DNA from: DATKGX01 sp035510555
GTDB lineage: Bacteria > Patescibacteriota > Microgenomatia > Levybacterales > UBA12049
Assembly (NCBI GenBank): GCA_035510555.1
Contig: DATKGX010000033.1
Coordinates: forward strand, 1-63,003
DNA: 63,003 bases
Reading direction: 5' to 3'
Shown: positions 8,770 to 17,604 of the stretch, piece by piece
Layout: every line of letters starts with the position of its first letter
How positions within the stretch are numbered: the first letter of the stretch is position 1
Made by a program: the position numbers and the translations under genes
Notes under the pieces: model-generated
What the model saw: only the letters and a program-made list of their open reading frames with translations
The model's database searches: none
Told to the model about the DNA's origin: nothing

Positions 8770-10388
8770 TGTTTGCCTTCTTTGATATATAACCTAACTT
8801 TCGTTAACTTATTATAGTAAATTTGCTGCCAATCGGAAAATCTTGCCGGAATAATCCCGGATTGCACGGCAATGTAATTGAACTTATCACCTTTTTTAAC
8901 CCAAGTCGAATCAATATAATTAAAATTAACGTAATAAAGTTTATTAAAACCATATAAAAGAACCGTATCGTTTTTAGTTAAATGGCTTGCAAAGTAATTA
9001 TCAGTATCGTAAAAATCACCGAAGGAAAAATTTAAATACTTTGTCAAGAATTCCGCTTTTGTCTCTCTTCCTAAAATCACCGGCACAAACTTAGCATTAG
9101 CAATACTTCTGTAACCTACAGAAATTAAGCTGACCAAGATAACAACGCCCACAAGAAATATTTTTAGACGCTTTGTTCCAATCCTACTGATTACGTATGC
9201 CGCCAGAATCGAAAAAACGGGTAGATACGGCAAAATAAATCTTCCTCCTCTGACTTGTTCGGTTAAATACCAAATTATTAAGGCAAGGATTGAATAAATC
9301 GATAAGGTTTTAATCTTAAAATTAAATTTTTTAAACCCTAGAATAAATAACGGTAAAACAATTAAATAGACCGGCGATATCGGGTCATTAAGTCTTAAAA
9401 AGAAATTATAAGCGTCGGATGCGATTGACATAATATTTGGTAAAGAAATAAATGAGAAAGTTGAGGAAGAATCCAGCTGAACTTGACTTAAGTATGGATA
9501 GAGTGGATTTCCGGTATTAATGTAGGAAAAGATAAACCATGGCAAAGGAATAATAAATGTCAAAACGCAAAAAAGTAAATAGTTCTTCGCTACTTCTAAC
9601 CATTGCTCTTTTTGCATAAATTTTTTGTATATAAATAAGGCTAAAAATATCAGCAGTGAAAATGCAGCCACCAATTTAGCCGTTACGGCTAACCCTAAAA
9701 TTATTCCTGAAATAATTAACCACTTCCGCTTCTTACTTTCGAACCAATTTAAAAACCCCCAAATCGCCAACAATTCGAAAAAGCCTCTGGATAAATCAAC
9801 GTAGGCGGTAATCGTCTCCCAACCAACGACCAAATTAGCGTAAAAAATCGCGGAGGCAAGTATAGAGAATTCTTTAGACATAAATTTCCGTGCAATTTTA
9901 TATATCGCTATCAGTATCAGTATTCCAAAAGCGAAATGAATTAGTTTAGCCAATGAATCATTAGCTAAGATTAGCGCCGCAGTATAAAGCATTTCCGTTA
10001 ATTTCGGCATTACCGAGTAGGCCATTTTTACTCCCGGGATATAAATAATCCGGTGGTCAAAGATATACAGTTTGGGAAGAGTTAGATGATACCAAAGGCT
10101 ATCATAAGAAATTTCCGGCCCAAACACTCCGATTAAATTAATTAGCACTTGAATTAAAATTATCAAAGCAACACAACTAAACAGCTTATTTTTCTTAAAC
10201 CATAGAAATAATTTCTTGAGGCTTGGTATTTTGAATAGATACTTAAGTTTCTCTCGATAGAAAATTGCCAGCATTGAGAAATAAACGAGGGTGATTATTA
10301 AAACAGGAAGTTTATAGAATAAACTAGATATTCCCAAGAAGAAAATAAGATATGAATAAATACCAATTAAAATAGCTAAGGCAAACAT
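8757..10388 (-). CDS. GT-C integral membrane glycosyltransferase (GT39-like)
   Basis: 543 aa with roughly a dozen hydrophobic segments. The first outside loop holds an acidic motif (GPEISYDSLWYHLTLPKLY) as in polyprenyl-phosphate-sugar-dependent GT-C enzymes; the Asp is the probable catalytic base. The soluble C-terminal part (about residues 430-543) is probably extracytoplasmic. It has a strong Shine-Dalgarno (GGAGGAAT before ATG). The start lies inside the end of the 33-aa peptide gene just upstream, so translation is probably coupled. Confidence 0.65.
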   Translation of the reverse strand: MFALAILIGIYSYLIFFLGISSLFYKLPVLIITLVYFSMLAIFYREKLKYLFKIPSLKKLFLWFKKNKLFSCVALIILIQVLINLIGVFGPEISYDSLWYHLTLPKLYIFDHRIIYIPGVKMAYSVMPKLTEMLYTAALILANDSLAKLIHFAFGILILIAIYKIARKFMSKEFSILASAIFYANLVVGWETITAYVDLSRGFFELLAIWGFLNWFESKKRKWLIISGIILGLAVTAKLVAAFSLLIFLALFIYKKFMQKEQWLEVAKNYLLFCVLTFIIPLPWFIFSYINTGNPLYPYLSQVQLDSSSTFSFISLPNIMSIASDAYNFFLRLNDPISPVYLIVLPLFILGFKKFNFKIKTLSIYSILALIIWYLTEQVRGGRFILPYLPVFSILAAYVISRIGTKRLKIFLVGVVILVSLISVGYRSIANAKFVPVILGRETKAEFLTKYLNFSFGDFYDTDNYFASHLTKNDTVLLYGFNKLYYVNFNYIDSTWVKKGDKFNYIAVQSGIIPARFSDWQQIYYNKLTKVRLYIKEGKQWVY

Positions 10389-10477
10389 ATTCCTCCTCTA
10401 CACAATAAATAATTTAGATAGAGAATCAGTACGATAATGACAAATATTATATACGTTAAGAGTGCGATTTTTTTCAT
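10376..10477 (-). CDS. 33-aa single-span membrane peptide
   Basis: A short gene between two GT-C genes. ATG at 10475-10477 lies one base after the stop of the upstream gene. AGAGGA upstream gives a plausible ribosome site, and the stop lies inside the next gene's start region. It encodes MKKIALLTYIIFVIIVLILY followed by LNYLLCRGGICLP: one strongly hydrophobic helix with a basic N-terminus. No family recognised. Spacing and coupling on both sides argue that it is translated; it might be a small accessory subunit, by loose analogy with Dpm3-like peptides (speculative). Confidence 0.45.
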   Translation of the reverse strand: MKKIALLTYIIFVIIVLILYLNYLLCRGGICLP

Positions 10478-10478
10478 C

Positions 10479-11651
10479 TTATCCTCTAATAAACTGCAAC
10501 GACCAAAAATACTGCATTAAATTCATTAAGATTACGAAAACAAACACCACGTTGGCAAAAATAGTCCAGCGCTTGCCTAGATTTTCAATTTTACTTAAGA
10601 ATATTACAAACAGGAAAAATGGCACAGGAGTAAGTATTAAAAAATAATGTAAATAGATATCATTGGAATAAAAAAGAAAAAGGAAGAGCGGAATCAAAAA
10701 CCAGACAAATAAATAGCGGTTCTCTTTAAGTTTTGTTCGAATAAAGTAATACGCAATAACAAATAAGCTTATTAAAGCCAGTGGAATGCTATTTAAGCCA
10801 AAAAGGCTAACTGTTAAAAAACGGAACGCAAGTAAAGTATTGCGGAAATACCAAAAACATCTTTCTCCATTCCCATGGTTAGCTAGCCAACCAACGAAAG
10901 AACACTGTTCTACTTTTCCTTGAGTAAGAATTAAAATAGCTGCATGAATTTGACTAAAGTTGGTGGTCAAATTTACCCAAATCCAAGGAAAATTAACGGC
11001 CAGTAAGACACAAAGCGCCAACAAATAATATTTCGCTGGAATTTTTCGTACCGGCAGTAAATATAAAAACACCGGAAGCAAAAATATTGTGGTCGCATGT
11101 AACTGCAAACAGATAGCATAGCTGATGGTCAGAAAAATAAAATTGTGTAACTTTTCCTGACGCGTTTTATTGATGAAATATAAACAAAGTATTATGAAAA
11201 ACGGCAGGATGTAAGGATTCCAGGGAAAACTTTGAATCTGGATAAAGTAAGCGCTTACTGTAAAAAGTAAGGAGATTTTTAATGACTGCTCTTTAGAAAA
11301 CCAGCGCTTTGCGGTTAAATACAACAAAGGAATCGATAGGGAATTCAAAACCGCAAAAAAAATTATGTCCACCCTAAAGTCCCCTCTTCCAAGCCAATAG
11401 GGGATTGCTAATAAATAATAATAAAGTGGCCCAAGATTAAAATTTCCGGTTAAACTGGCTCGCGGGCCAAGCAACGGGAAAATTCCCTTCGTGACAATAT
11501 CGCCGGCTATCTTCCAGTGCAAGAGATTATCCCCTGCTAGCTTAATATTAATTAATCCTAATAGTCTTAGGAATAGTCCCAGTAGAAAAATAGCTAGAAG
11601 TAACCAATTCTCCTTTGACCATTTAGCTAATCTTTGTCTGAATAAGTCCAT
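10479..11651 (-). CDS. GT-C integral membrane glycosyltransferase
   Basis: 390 aa, about ten hydrophobic segments, family GT39/PMT-like. The first loop after helix 1 contains INIKLAGDNLLHWKIAGDI with the expected Asp. Later PWNPYILPF and QLHATTIFLLPVFLYLLP resemble bacterial PMT_2-type proteins. It overlaps the downstream end of the GT2 gene by 25 nt in the same operon. It probably adds a sugar from a lipid-phosphate donor on the outer face. Confidence 0.6.
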   Translation of the reverse strand: MDLFRQRLAKWSKENWLLLAIFLLGLFLRLLGLINIKLAGDNLLHWKIAGDIVTKGIFPLLGPRASLTGNFNLGPLYYYLLAIPYWLGRGDFRVDIIFFAVLNSLSIPLLYLTAKRWFSKEQSLKISLLFTVSAYFIQIQSFPWNPYILPFFIILCLYFINKTRQEKLHNFIFLTISYAICLQLHATTIFLLPVFLYLLPVRKIPAKYYLLALCVLLAVNFPWIWVNLTTNFSQIHAAILILTQGKVEQCSFVGWLANHGNGERCFWYFRNTLLAFRFLTVSLFGLNSIPLALISLFVIAYYFIRTKLKENRYLFVWFLIPLFLFLFYSNDIYLHYFLILTPVPFFLFVIFLSKIENLGKRWTIFANVVFVFVILMNLMQYFWSLQFIRG

Positions 11652-12388
11652 AATTTAGCTCTTACCAAAAAGGAATGGAAACTCATTAAAATTGCCTGCA
11701 CCATACCTGGTATTCCGTCCAAGAAACCTAACCTGAAAAAATAATTTTGTATAAATTTTGCTTTCGGGTAAAAAATTATTTTGAGAACTGATGCTTTCTC
11801 ATGCGCTTCTAAAAGCTCCTTGGCTCTAATAGTTGTATAGAAGTTTATTTCTGACAAAAATTCCGAGATTGTTGGGTGAGGATAATGTATTAAGTGATTT
11901 TCAAATGTATCCGTCTCCCCTTCTACTACCCACTGCTCATGGACTTTACCATACCACGCTCCGGCCTTCTTCCTCGCCAGCCTTAGCAATTTTATCTTTC
12001 CGGTTTCACCGTGCTTTAATAATTTTCCCCAGAGAAAATCCTTTCTAACAACATACATCCCGTTAAATAACGGTTTATTTTTCTCTTCAATAATAAAATC
12101 GTTGATTTCTTGCCTTAGCTTAGGGGAGACTCTTTCATCAGCGTCTATAAACAATACCCACTCATTGGTGGCGCGGGATAAAGCGTAATTTCTTTGTTTA
12201 GAAAAATCCTCCTCCATTGCTTTTTGCAGAATTTTTAAGTGCTTAAGCTTTAGGCTCTCGGCTATTTCGGCTGTCCGGTCTTCTGAGTTATCGTCAAGAA
12301 TTATTATCTCATCTGCCCAAGCGACAGTTTCCAGACAATCCAGAATATTTTCTTCCTCGTTTTTAGTTAAAATGATAACGCTAATCAT
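11627..12388 (-). CDS. GT2 glycosyltransferase, WaaE/KdtX-like
   Basis: 253 aa. GT-A fold: N-terminal ISVIILTKNEEENILDCLETV, the DDNSEDRT nucleotide-binding segment, and the FIDADERV metal-binding DAD motif near residue 80. FSKQRNYAL and the tail with WTYSDKD resemble the WaaE group of beta-glycosyltransferases. Soluble or membrane-associated, acting on the cytoplasmic lipid-linked intermediate. ATGA-type overlap with the upstream gene (12385-12388). Confidence 0.75.
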   Translation of the reverse strand: MISVIILTKNEEENILDCLETVAWADEIIILDDNSEDRTAEIAESLKLKHLKILQKAMEEDFSKQRNYALSRATNEWVLFIDADERVSPKLRQEINDFIIEEKNKPLFNGMYVVRKDFLWGKLLKHGETGKIKLLRLARKKAGAWYGKVHEQWVVEGETDTFENHLIHYPHPTISEFLSEINFYTTIRAKELLEAHEKASVLKIIFYPKAKFIQNYFFRLGFLDGIPGMVQAILMSFHSFLVRAKLWTYSDKD

Positions 12389-14562
12389 TGCTCTTTTATT
12401 ATAATTCCTTTTGCCGACTCTGACACAATTATTTTTGTTTTGACATTTTTATCTGCCACCGGATGACCTTTCCACCATAGAAGATACTGATAGTTCATAG
12501 TAAAACTGGCAAATTGACTTCCCTCTCCTTTGCCAATTAAATTGTATGGTTTGTTGTTAGAAAGCTGGATGATTTCGTCAGTAGCATTTAACCTATTTTT
12601 AAATTCGGGTGTTGAGTCATTTCGAAAAACTTGAAAAGAATTAACTTCCACAACTAATACTAGCAGCAATATAACCGTAAGAGTTAAAAACTTATTGCTA
12701 AATAATTTTGAAAAGAAAATTGCCACTGTAAAAATAACAAATGGAAAAACAACTGGCAGATACGCATCGGAAGGTGTTTGATTAATTACAATTCCGGTTA
12801 GTGAGATTACGAGAAACATCAGGAGTAAAAATTCGCTGTCTTCCAAGCACCTCTTCCTGTAAGTCTGAAAACATATACAAATTATCCCTCCCAACAAAAG
12901 AATTAAAGCGACTGGAGAACTTGGAGCGAACAGTAATTTTTGTAAATTGACAATACCGAATTCAAAAACAGTTTTATAATTGGCGATTACATTTCCGGAT
13001 GAAGGATGGAATAAGAAGCTAACCGGTTTATACAATGTCCAGCCAACAAAGACGATTGTTTGTTTGAATCCATGGGAAAAATCATAAATTATTACTGGAA
13101 GCATAACTATCAGGGATAGTAGAAACGACATGAAAATTGTTTTCTTTGTTAATAAATTAATAACCCATTTCTCCTTTTTAAATAATCCATAGCCAAGAAG
13201 TAATACTAACGGAAATACTAAAGTAAATGTTGCAAGTTCTAAGTTATAAAGAATTGCAGCAAAAAACATAATCAACGGGAAATAATTAAGATTCCCTTTT
13301 ATCCATTTATAAATTGCATAAAAATACAAAATCGTGAAAAATGGGATTGGGCTGGGATCGAATGGCATCCGGTCAAACAGAACAATTAATGGCGATGTGG
13401 CATATAATAACGCAGCAACCAACCCTATTTTCTTTGAAAATAACTCGGAGCCTACTTTATACATTAAAACTGCAGATACCACCCCGAAAAATGCCGTTAA
13501 GTATCCACCCGCAAGAGGATTAAACTTGAATAAGGGAAAAACTACCGCGAGCATATAAGTCCAGAGTGGCCCTTGATGCAGCCAAACGTGGCTTGAAGTA
13601 ATCCCGACCAACGGAATCTGACCGCTGACTAATAGATCTCTCGCCGACAAATAAAACCAACCCTGGTCACCGATAAAAGTCATCCCGTTAGATAAGTTAT
13701 AAACTCTAAGTAGTAGAGCAAGCGCCAAAACCAGAGCAATAAATAAAGCTTGCTTGGTAATTCCTAAAAAAGTTTCTACCAATAATGCTTTTATAATCCC
13801 GTAATGCTTTCTAAAATACTTGAATCTGCTCTGTGAAAATATTTTCTGCGTATTCTTAAGCTGTTTAGTACTGGCGCCGACCTCGTGATATATTTTCGAC
13901 CTAGACGTAATGAATATTTTGTATCCTTGAGCCTTAACTCTTTTCGCTAAATCATCCTCTTCAAAATACAAAAAGAACTCCTCATCAAAACCCTTTACTA
14001 GGTTAAATAAATCTCTGCGTATCATCAGGGCCGTTCCGGGACTCACTTCTACCTGCTTATCTCGTTGATGATCCCAATCCTTTAACCAATATTTTTTAGA
14101 AACCGGGTTATTGGGGAATAATTTATTTAGGAATGATAAAACAACTAGCGCTTTGACTGGCGTTAGAACATCAGTTCCTTGAAGAGTGAACGGAATATTA
14201 TTTTTATCAATTAAAAGAGGCGAAATTATTCCGGCCTTTGGATTTTTGTCTAAGAAACTGCAAAGCGCGTCAACAGTATCTTTAAATACTAAAGTGTCGG
14301 GATTTAAGAAAAATAAATATTTTCCCTTGGCGTATTTTGCTCCCAGATTATTTCCGCCGCCATAACCTAAATTCTTGGAGCTTTTGACATAAATGACTTT
14401 AGGAAATACTTTTTTAAGAGAACCTCTCAGATTATCTTTATCACCGTTATCCACGACAATAATCTCAAATTCAGTTTTTGGTTTGGAATCATAGATAGAT
14501 TTTAAGCACGTAAAAAGTTTCTCTTTCACCCTGTAATTAACGACTATTATCGAAACTTTCAT
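12385..14562 (-). CDS. GT2::GT-C fusion glycosyltransferase
   Basis: 725 aa. Residues 1-250 form a rhamnosyltransferase-like GT2 domain: VSIIVVNYRVKEKL, VVDNGDKDN, GYGGGNNLGAKYAKGKYLFFLNPDT, SPGTALMIRRD, FFLYFEEDDLAKR. From about residue 265 there is a polytopic GT-C module whose first loop reads SNGMTFIGDQGWFYLSARDLL, with the acidic motif. One chain thus joins a cytoplasmic nucleotide-sugar transferase to an outward-facing lipid-sugar transferase. No frame problem at the junction. Overlaps both operon neighbours by 4 nt. Confidence 0.7.
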   Translation of the reverse strand: MKVSIIVVNYRVKEKLFTCLKSIYDSKPKTEFEIIVVDNGDKDNLRGSLKKVFPKVIYVKSSKNLGYGGGNNLGAKYAKGKYLFFLNPDTLVFKDTVDALCSFLDKNPKAGIISPLLIDKNNIPFTLQGTDVLTPVKALVVLSFLNKLFPNNPVSKKYWLKDWDHQRDKQVEVSPGTALMIRRDLFNLVKGFDEEFFLYFEEDDLAKRVKAQGYKIFITSRSKIYHEVGASTKQLKNTQKIFSQSRFKYFRKHYGIIKALLVETFLGITKQALFIALVLALALLLRVYNLSNGMTFIGDQGWFYLSARDLLVSGQIPLVGITSSHVWLHQGPLWTYMLAVVFPLFKFNPLAGGYLTAFFGVVSAVLMYKVGSELFSKKIGLVAALLYATSPLIVLFDRMPFDPSPIPFFTILYFYAIYKWIKGNLNYFPLIMFFAAILYNLELATFTLVFPLVLLLGYGLFKKEKWVINLLTKKTIFMSFLLSLIVMLPVIIYDFSHGFKQTIVFVGWTLYKPVSFLFHPSSGNVIANYKTVFEFGIVNLQKLLFAPSSPVALILLLGGIICICFQTYRKRCLEDSEFLLLMFLVISLTGIVINQTPSDAYLPVVFPFVIFTVAIFFSKLFSNKFLTLTVILLLVLVVEVNSFQVFRNDSTPEFKNRLNATDEIIQLSNNKPYNLIGKGEGSQFASFTMNYQYLLWWKGHPVADKNVKTKIIVSESAKGIIIKEQ

Positions 14563-15680
14563 TTGTTTTTTGCTATTTGAATAATAATCTCATTTAAAAT
14601 TTTTACCTGTCTTTTCCAGGTCCAATTATCTTCGACCCATTTCCTTCCGTTCTTACTCATTTCTTCCCGGGTTTTTTCGTTTTGAATAAGAAATATTATT
14701 TTCTCGGCTATTTCACTTACAGCAAAGTCAACCAGATAACCTGTCTTTTTGTTAATAATCGTTTCTCTATATCCGGCGACATTTAGGGCAATGACCGGAA
14801 CCCCACAAGCCATTGATTCCAACGGCACTAAACCAAAAGTATCAAACCGGCTTAAAGAAAGCGTCACTAACGATTCATTGTAAAGCACGGCCAGTTCTTT
14901 ATCAGACAAACGATCACCGTTTTTCTTTTTCCAGGAAACTATTTTAAGCTGCGGGCGGATTGCAGCCGGAATTAAATTGATTGCTTTCTGAGCCAGATCA
15001 TAACCGTAGATTGGATATTTTTCCGCCACAAAAAGTACTTGATTTCTCTTTTTTACTTTTAGCGGCTTGAATACAGATTCATCTACTCCCAAGTACGATA
15101 TTTTCGGATATAAATCATAAGCGGCAATTATTCTTTCTCTGGCAAACAATGAAAGTGTCAGAATCGCTTTTGCAGCAAGAACGTTTTTCCTGTCAATATT
15201 TTTTCTGATCCACCTATTTAGATTTTCGTAAAGTTTATTTAATAACGAAGGTTTATCTTTAAGCCTTAATGAGTATTCATAAGCGTTTCTTAATGGCTCC
15301 AAGCAATAATAAACATTTTTTGTTTTAAGATAGCGTAATAGAAATGGCGCTTGAGTATTGATATCTGTGTGGACCAGAACAATGTCGTATTTTCTGGAAT
15401 CTATATCTCTGGCAATTTTTTTATGCAATAGTCTTAACGTTAGAAACGTATCGATAAAATCCGCTTTTACTCTTTTCAAAATAGGGAAATTGAAAGTTGT
15501 AGGATTAAAATTATATAAATATTTATTATCCGAGAACTTAGCAGGATCGAAAATATCCATATCAGAAGAAATTGTATAAACATCTACCATGTGTCCATGT
15601 TCTTTTAACCCTTTTACGTGCTCCTGAACGACTCTTTTTGCACCACTAAATTTGATGTAATAAAAAACTGCAATTTTCAT
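14559..15680 (-). CDS. GT4-family glycosyltransferase
   Basis: 373 aa, GT-B fold. The C-terminal half carries the GT4 signature, RFDTFGLVPLESMACGVPVIALNVAGYRE, with the conserved E-x7-E nucleotide-sugar contacts. The N-terminal acceptor domain begins KIAVFYYIKFSGAKRVVQEH. It would transfer a sugar in the cytoplasm to the lipid-linked repeat unit. The genes on either side each overlap it by 4 nt. Confidence 0.8.
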   Translation of the reverse strand: MKIAVFYYIKFSGAKRVVQEHVKGLKEHGHMVDVYTISSDMDIFDPAKFSDNKYLYNFNPTTFNFPILKRVKADFIDTFLTLRLLHKKIARDIDSRKYDIVLVHTDINTQAPFLLRYLKTKNVYYCLEPLRNAYEYSLRLKDKPSLLNKLYENLNRWIRKNIDRKNVLAAKAILTLSLFARERIIAAYDLYPKISYLGVDESVFKPLKVKKRNQVLFVAEKYPIYGYDLAQKAINLIPAAIRPQLKIVSWKKKNGDRLSDKELAVLYNESLVTLSLSRFDTFGLVPLESMACGVPVIALNVAGYRETIINKKTGYLVDFAVSEIAEKIIFLIQNEKTREEMSKNGRKWVEDNWTWKRQVKILNEIIIQIAKNK

Positions 15681-16900
15681 TTCTTTTTTAATATTTGCTT
15701 AAGTCCTAATCCTGCTAAAGGCAACACTAGTAGATAGCTTATTAAAGAAACGGCGCTGGTACCAATTATTCCAAAATACAAAGAGGCAGGAACTATTAGA
15801 ACTGCTAGAATAAACAATCTGGCGATTAAAATTTTTGCCGTAATATCCTGCCTGGCGTGAGCAAGAAACAGGGATGTAATAATGGCCATAAATGCAGTCA
15901 CTAAACCACTTAGGGAAAATATTTTAAGAGGAATATCAGCGCTTAACCATTTAGTTCCTGCAAAAACTGTTAGTATATCTTTTGAAAAAACAAATATAAT
16001 AATTGTCATCGATCCAAAGAGCAAAGACACCAACAGTAAAATCATCCGTAGCGCCCGACCTGTTCGTTTACTATCGCCCTTAATTCTGGCGAATAGGGGA
16101 AAAGTAACTTTTGAAAAAACACCACCCGCATCAATCATAATTTGCAGAGAGAACTTTTGCGCCAGCTCGTAAATACCCAAACTACCAACTCCCAAAATTT
16201 TTCCGACAACAATACTGTCTGCCTGCTCCACAAAATAATTTAGTCCACTAATTAAAGTCAACCATTTTCCGAAATGGAACAGTTCTTTTAGTTCCTTTGT
16301 TCTAAACATTAATTTGGGTCTAGGTCTTATGAAGACAAAAGATAAAATAGTTTCAAATAATGTTGTAAATACTACTGCCGTAACTAGCGCTAAAGAGCTT
16401 CTGAAAATAATTACCAATGCGGCAGCTGCCAAAAAGTCAAAAACTGAAATTAAGAATCTAAATAAGAAGTCTTTATGAAAATCTAAATTGCGTTGAAACT
16501 TCGCAATCGATGGGTTTTCTAAACCACTAAAAAGAGGTATTAAACCCGCGACCAAAATGACTACGAAAGCTGTTTTAGCGTTAAAGAAAAGGCTGATTGG
16601 ATAAGCAACGATTACGGTTAGTAAAAATAATAAGACTCCCCTACCCATGGACAAAAGCCAAGCAGGGGAGATATATTTTTCTTCTTCTTTTTCTACCTGT
16701 ACTAAATATGCAGAAATCCCAGTTTCTGTAATTGCCTGAAAAAAACCGATTGTCAGTAGGGCAATTCCGAAGATGCCTAGCTCTACGGGGGTTAGAAATT
16801 TAGCGATAATTACAAATTTTAGCAAAGCGCTTCCTTTTAAGGCGATTTGCAAAAAACCGGCCCAGCCAATACCTTTAACCGCTTTTTTTGAGTATCCCAT
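15677..16900 (-). CDS. Wzx-like polysaccharide flippase (MATE/MVF fold)
   Basis: 407 aa, about 12 hydrophobic helices. The N-terminus KKAVKGIGWAGFLQIALKG plus IAKFLTPVELGIFGIALLTIGFFQAITETG matches the polysaccharide exporter family (WzxC/RfbX). It should flip undecaprenyl-linked repeat units outward. First gene of the operon that runs to 7570: TATAAT (16908-16913) lies 7 nt before the ATG, predicting a leaderless transcript. Confidence 0.8.
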   Translation of the reverse strand: MGYSKKAVKGIGWAGFLQIALKGSALLKFVIIAKFLTPVELGIFGIALLTIGFFQAITETGISAYLVQVEKEEEKYISPAWLLSMGRGVLLFLLTVIVAYPISLFFNAKTAFVVILVAGLIPLFSGLENPSIAKFQRNLDFHKDFLFRFLISVFDFLAAAALVIIFRSSLALVTAVVFTTLFETILSFVFIRPRPKLMFRTKELKELFHFGKWLTLISGLNYFVEQADSIVVGKILGVGSLGIYELAQKFSLQIMIDAGGVFSKVTFPLFARIKGDSKRTGRALRMILLLVSLLFGSMTIIIFVFSKDILTVFAGTKWLSADIPLKIFSLSGLVTAFMAIITSLFLAHARQDITAKILIARLFILAVLIVPASLYFGIIGTSAVSLISYLLVLPLAGLGLKQILKKK

Positions 16901-16966
16901 GCTTTGTATTATACTTCAAACCAAAGCTAAACAAAATCCAAGAAAAAATGAAGACTTGCGGCGGCT

Positions 16967-17497
16967 CTAACCTTGAAATGTTGGCCAGTTCTTATCCTTA
17001 TCGGCGATAACGGTTGGCTCCAATGGCCAATTGATACCAAAAGCCGGATCATCCCATTTAACGCCTGATTCGTGCTCTTTGGAATATTCGTTTGAAATAT
17101 AATAGATTACTTCCGTATTATCCTCAAGGGTTTGAAAACCGTGAGCAAAACCCTTCGGTATGTATAAAATTTGCTTATTTTCTTCCGAAAGCTCCAAGCC
17201 ATACCATTTTTTATAAGTAGGTGAATCTTTTTGCAAATCTATAGCAACATCAAACACCCGGCCTTTTTGGCAAAAAATAAGCTTTGCTTGAGCAAATGGC
17301 TCGACTTGAAAATGCATTCCCCTAAGCGTTCCCTTGACTAGATTGAAAGAGTGATTTACCTGAACAATTTCAAAATCAATCCCCTGCTCTAAAAAAGCTT
17401 TTTTCTCAAATGATTTAAGAAAGTATCCCCGGTTATCTGCGAACTTATCAGGGGTAATTATTTTCAAACCGCTAATCGGAGGATTTGTAACAATCAT
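16967..17497 (-). CDS. rfbC: dTDP-4-dehydrorhamnose 3,5-epimerase family protein
   Basis: 176 aa, RmlC cupin. Conserved blocks: DNRGYFLKSF, QVNHSFNLVKGTLRGMHFQ with the catalytic His, GRVFDVAIDLQKDSPTYKKW, YIPKGFAHGFQTLEDNTEVIYYISNEYS, WDDPAFGINWP. Normal family length. rmlA, rmlB and rmlD are not nearby, so the dTDP-sugar precursor is made elsewhere or the product is a related 3- or 5-epimerised sugar for the C-methyltransferase next door. CAGAAT at 17504-17509 is 6 nt before the ATG. Confidence 0.85.
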   Translation of the reverse strand: MIVTNPPISGLKIITPDKFADNRGYFLKSFEKKAFLEQGIDFEIVQVNHSFNLVKGTLRGMHFQVEPFAQAKLIFCQKGRVFDVAIDLQKDSPTYKKWYGLELSEENKQILYIPKGFAHGFQTLEDNTEVIYYISNEYSKEHESGVKWDDPAFGINWPLEPTVIADKDKNWPTFQG

Positions 17498-17552
17498 GTT
17501 TTAATTCTGACATAAATCCCGCTACTTTTCCACCCCTATCGATAAAAGCTAC

Positions 17553-17582
17553 TTGAAATGCGGACAATTCACAGATTATAAT
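17553..17582 (+). promoter_or_regulatory. sigma70-type promoter for the methyltransferase gene
   Basis: TTGAAA (17553-17558), 18-nt spacer, TATAAT (17577-17582). The start codon is 22 nt further, so this unit should have a short leader, unlike most others here. Confidence 0.5.
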
Positions 17583-17604
17583 GTATCACTGCCTTAAGCT
17601 TTAG

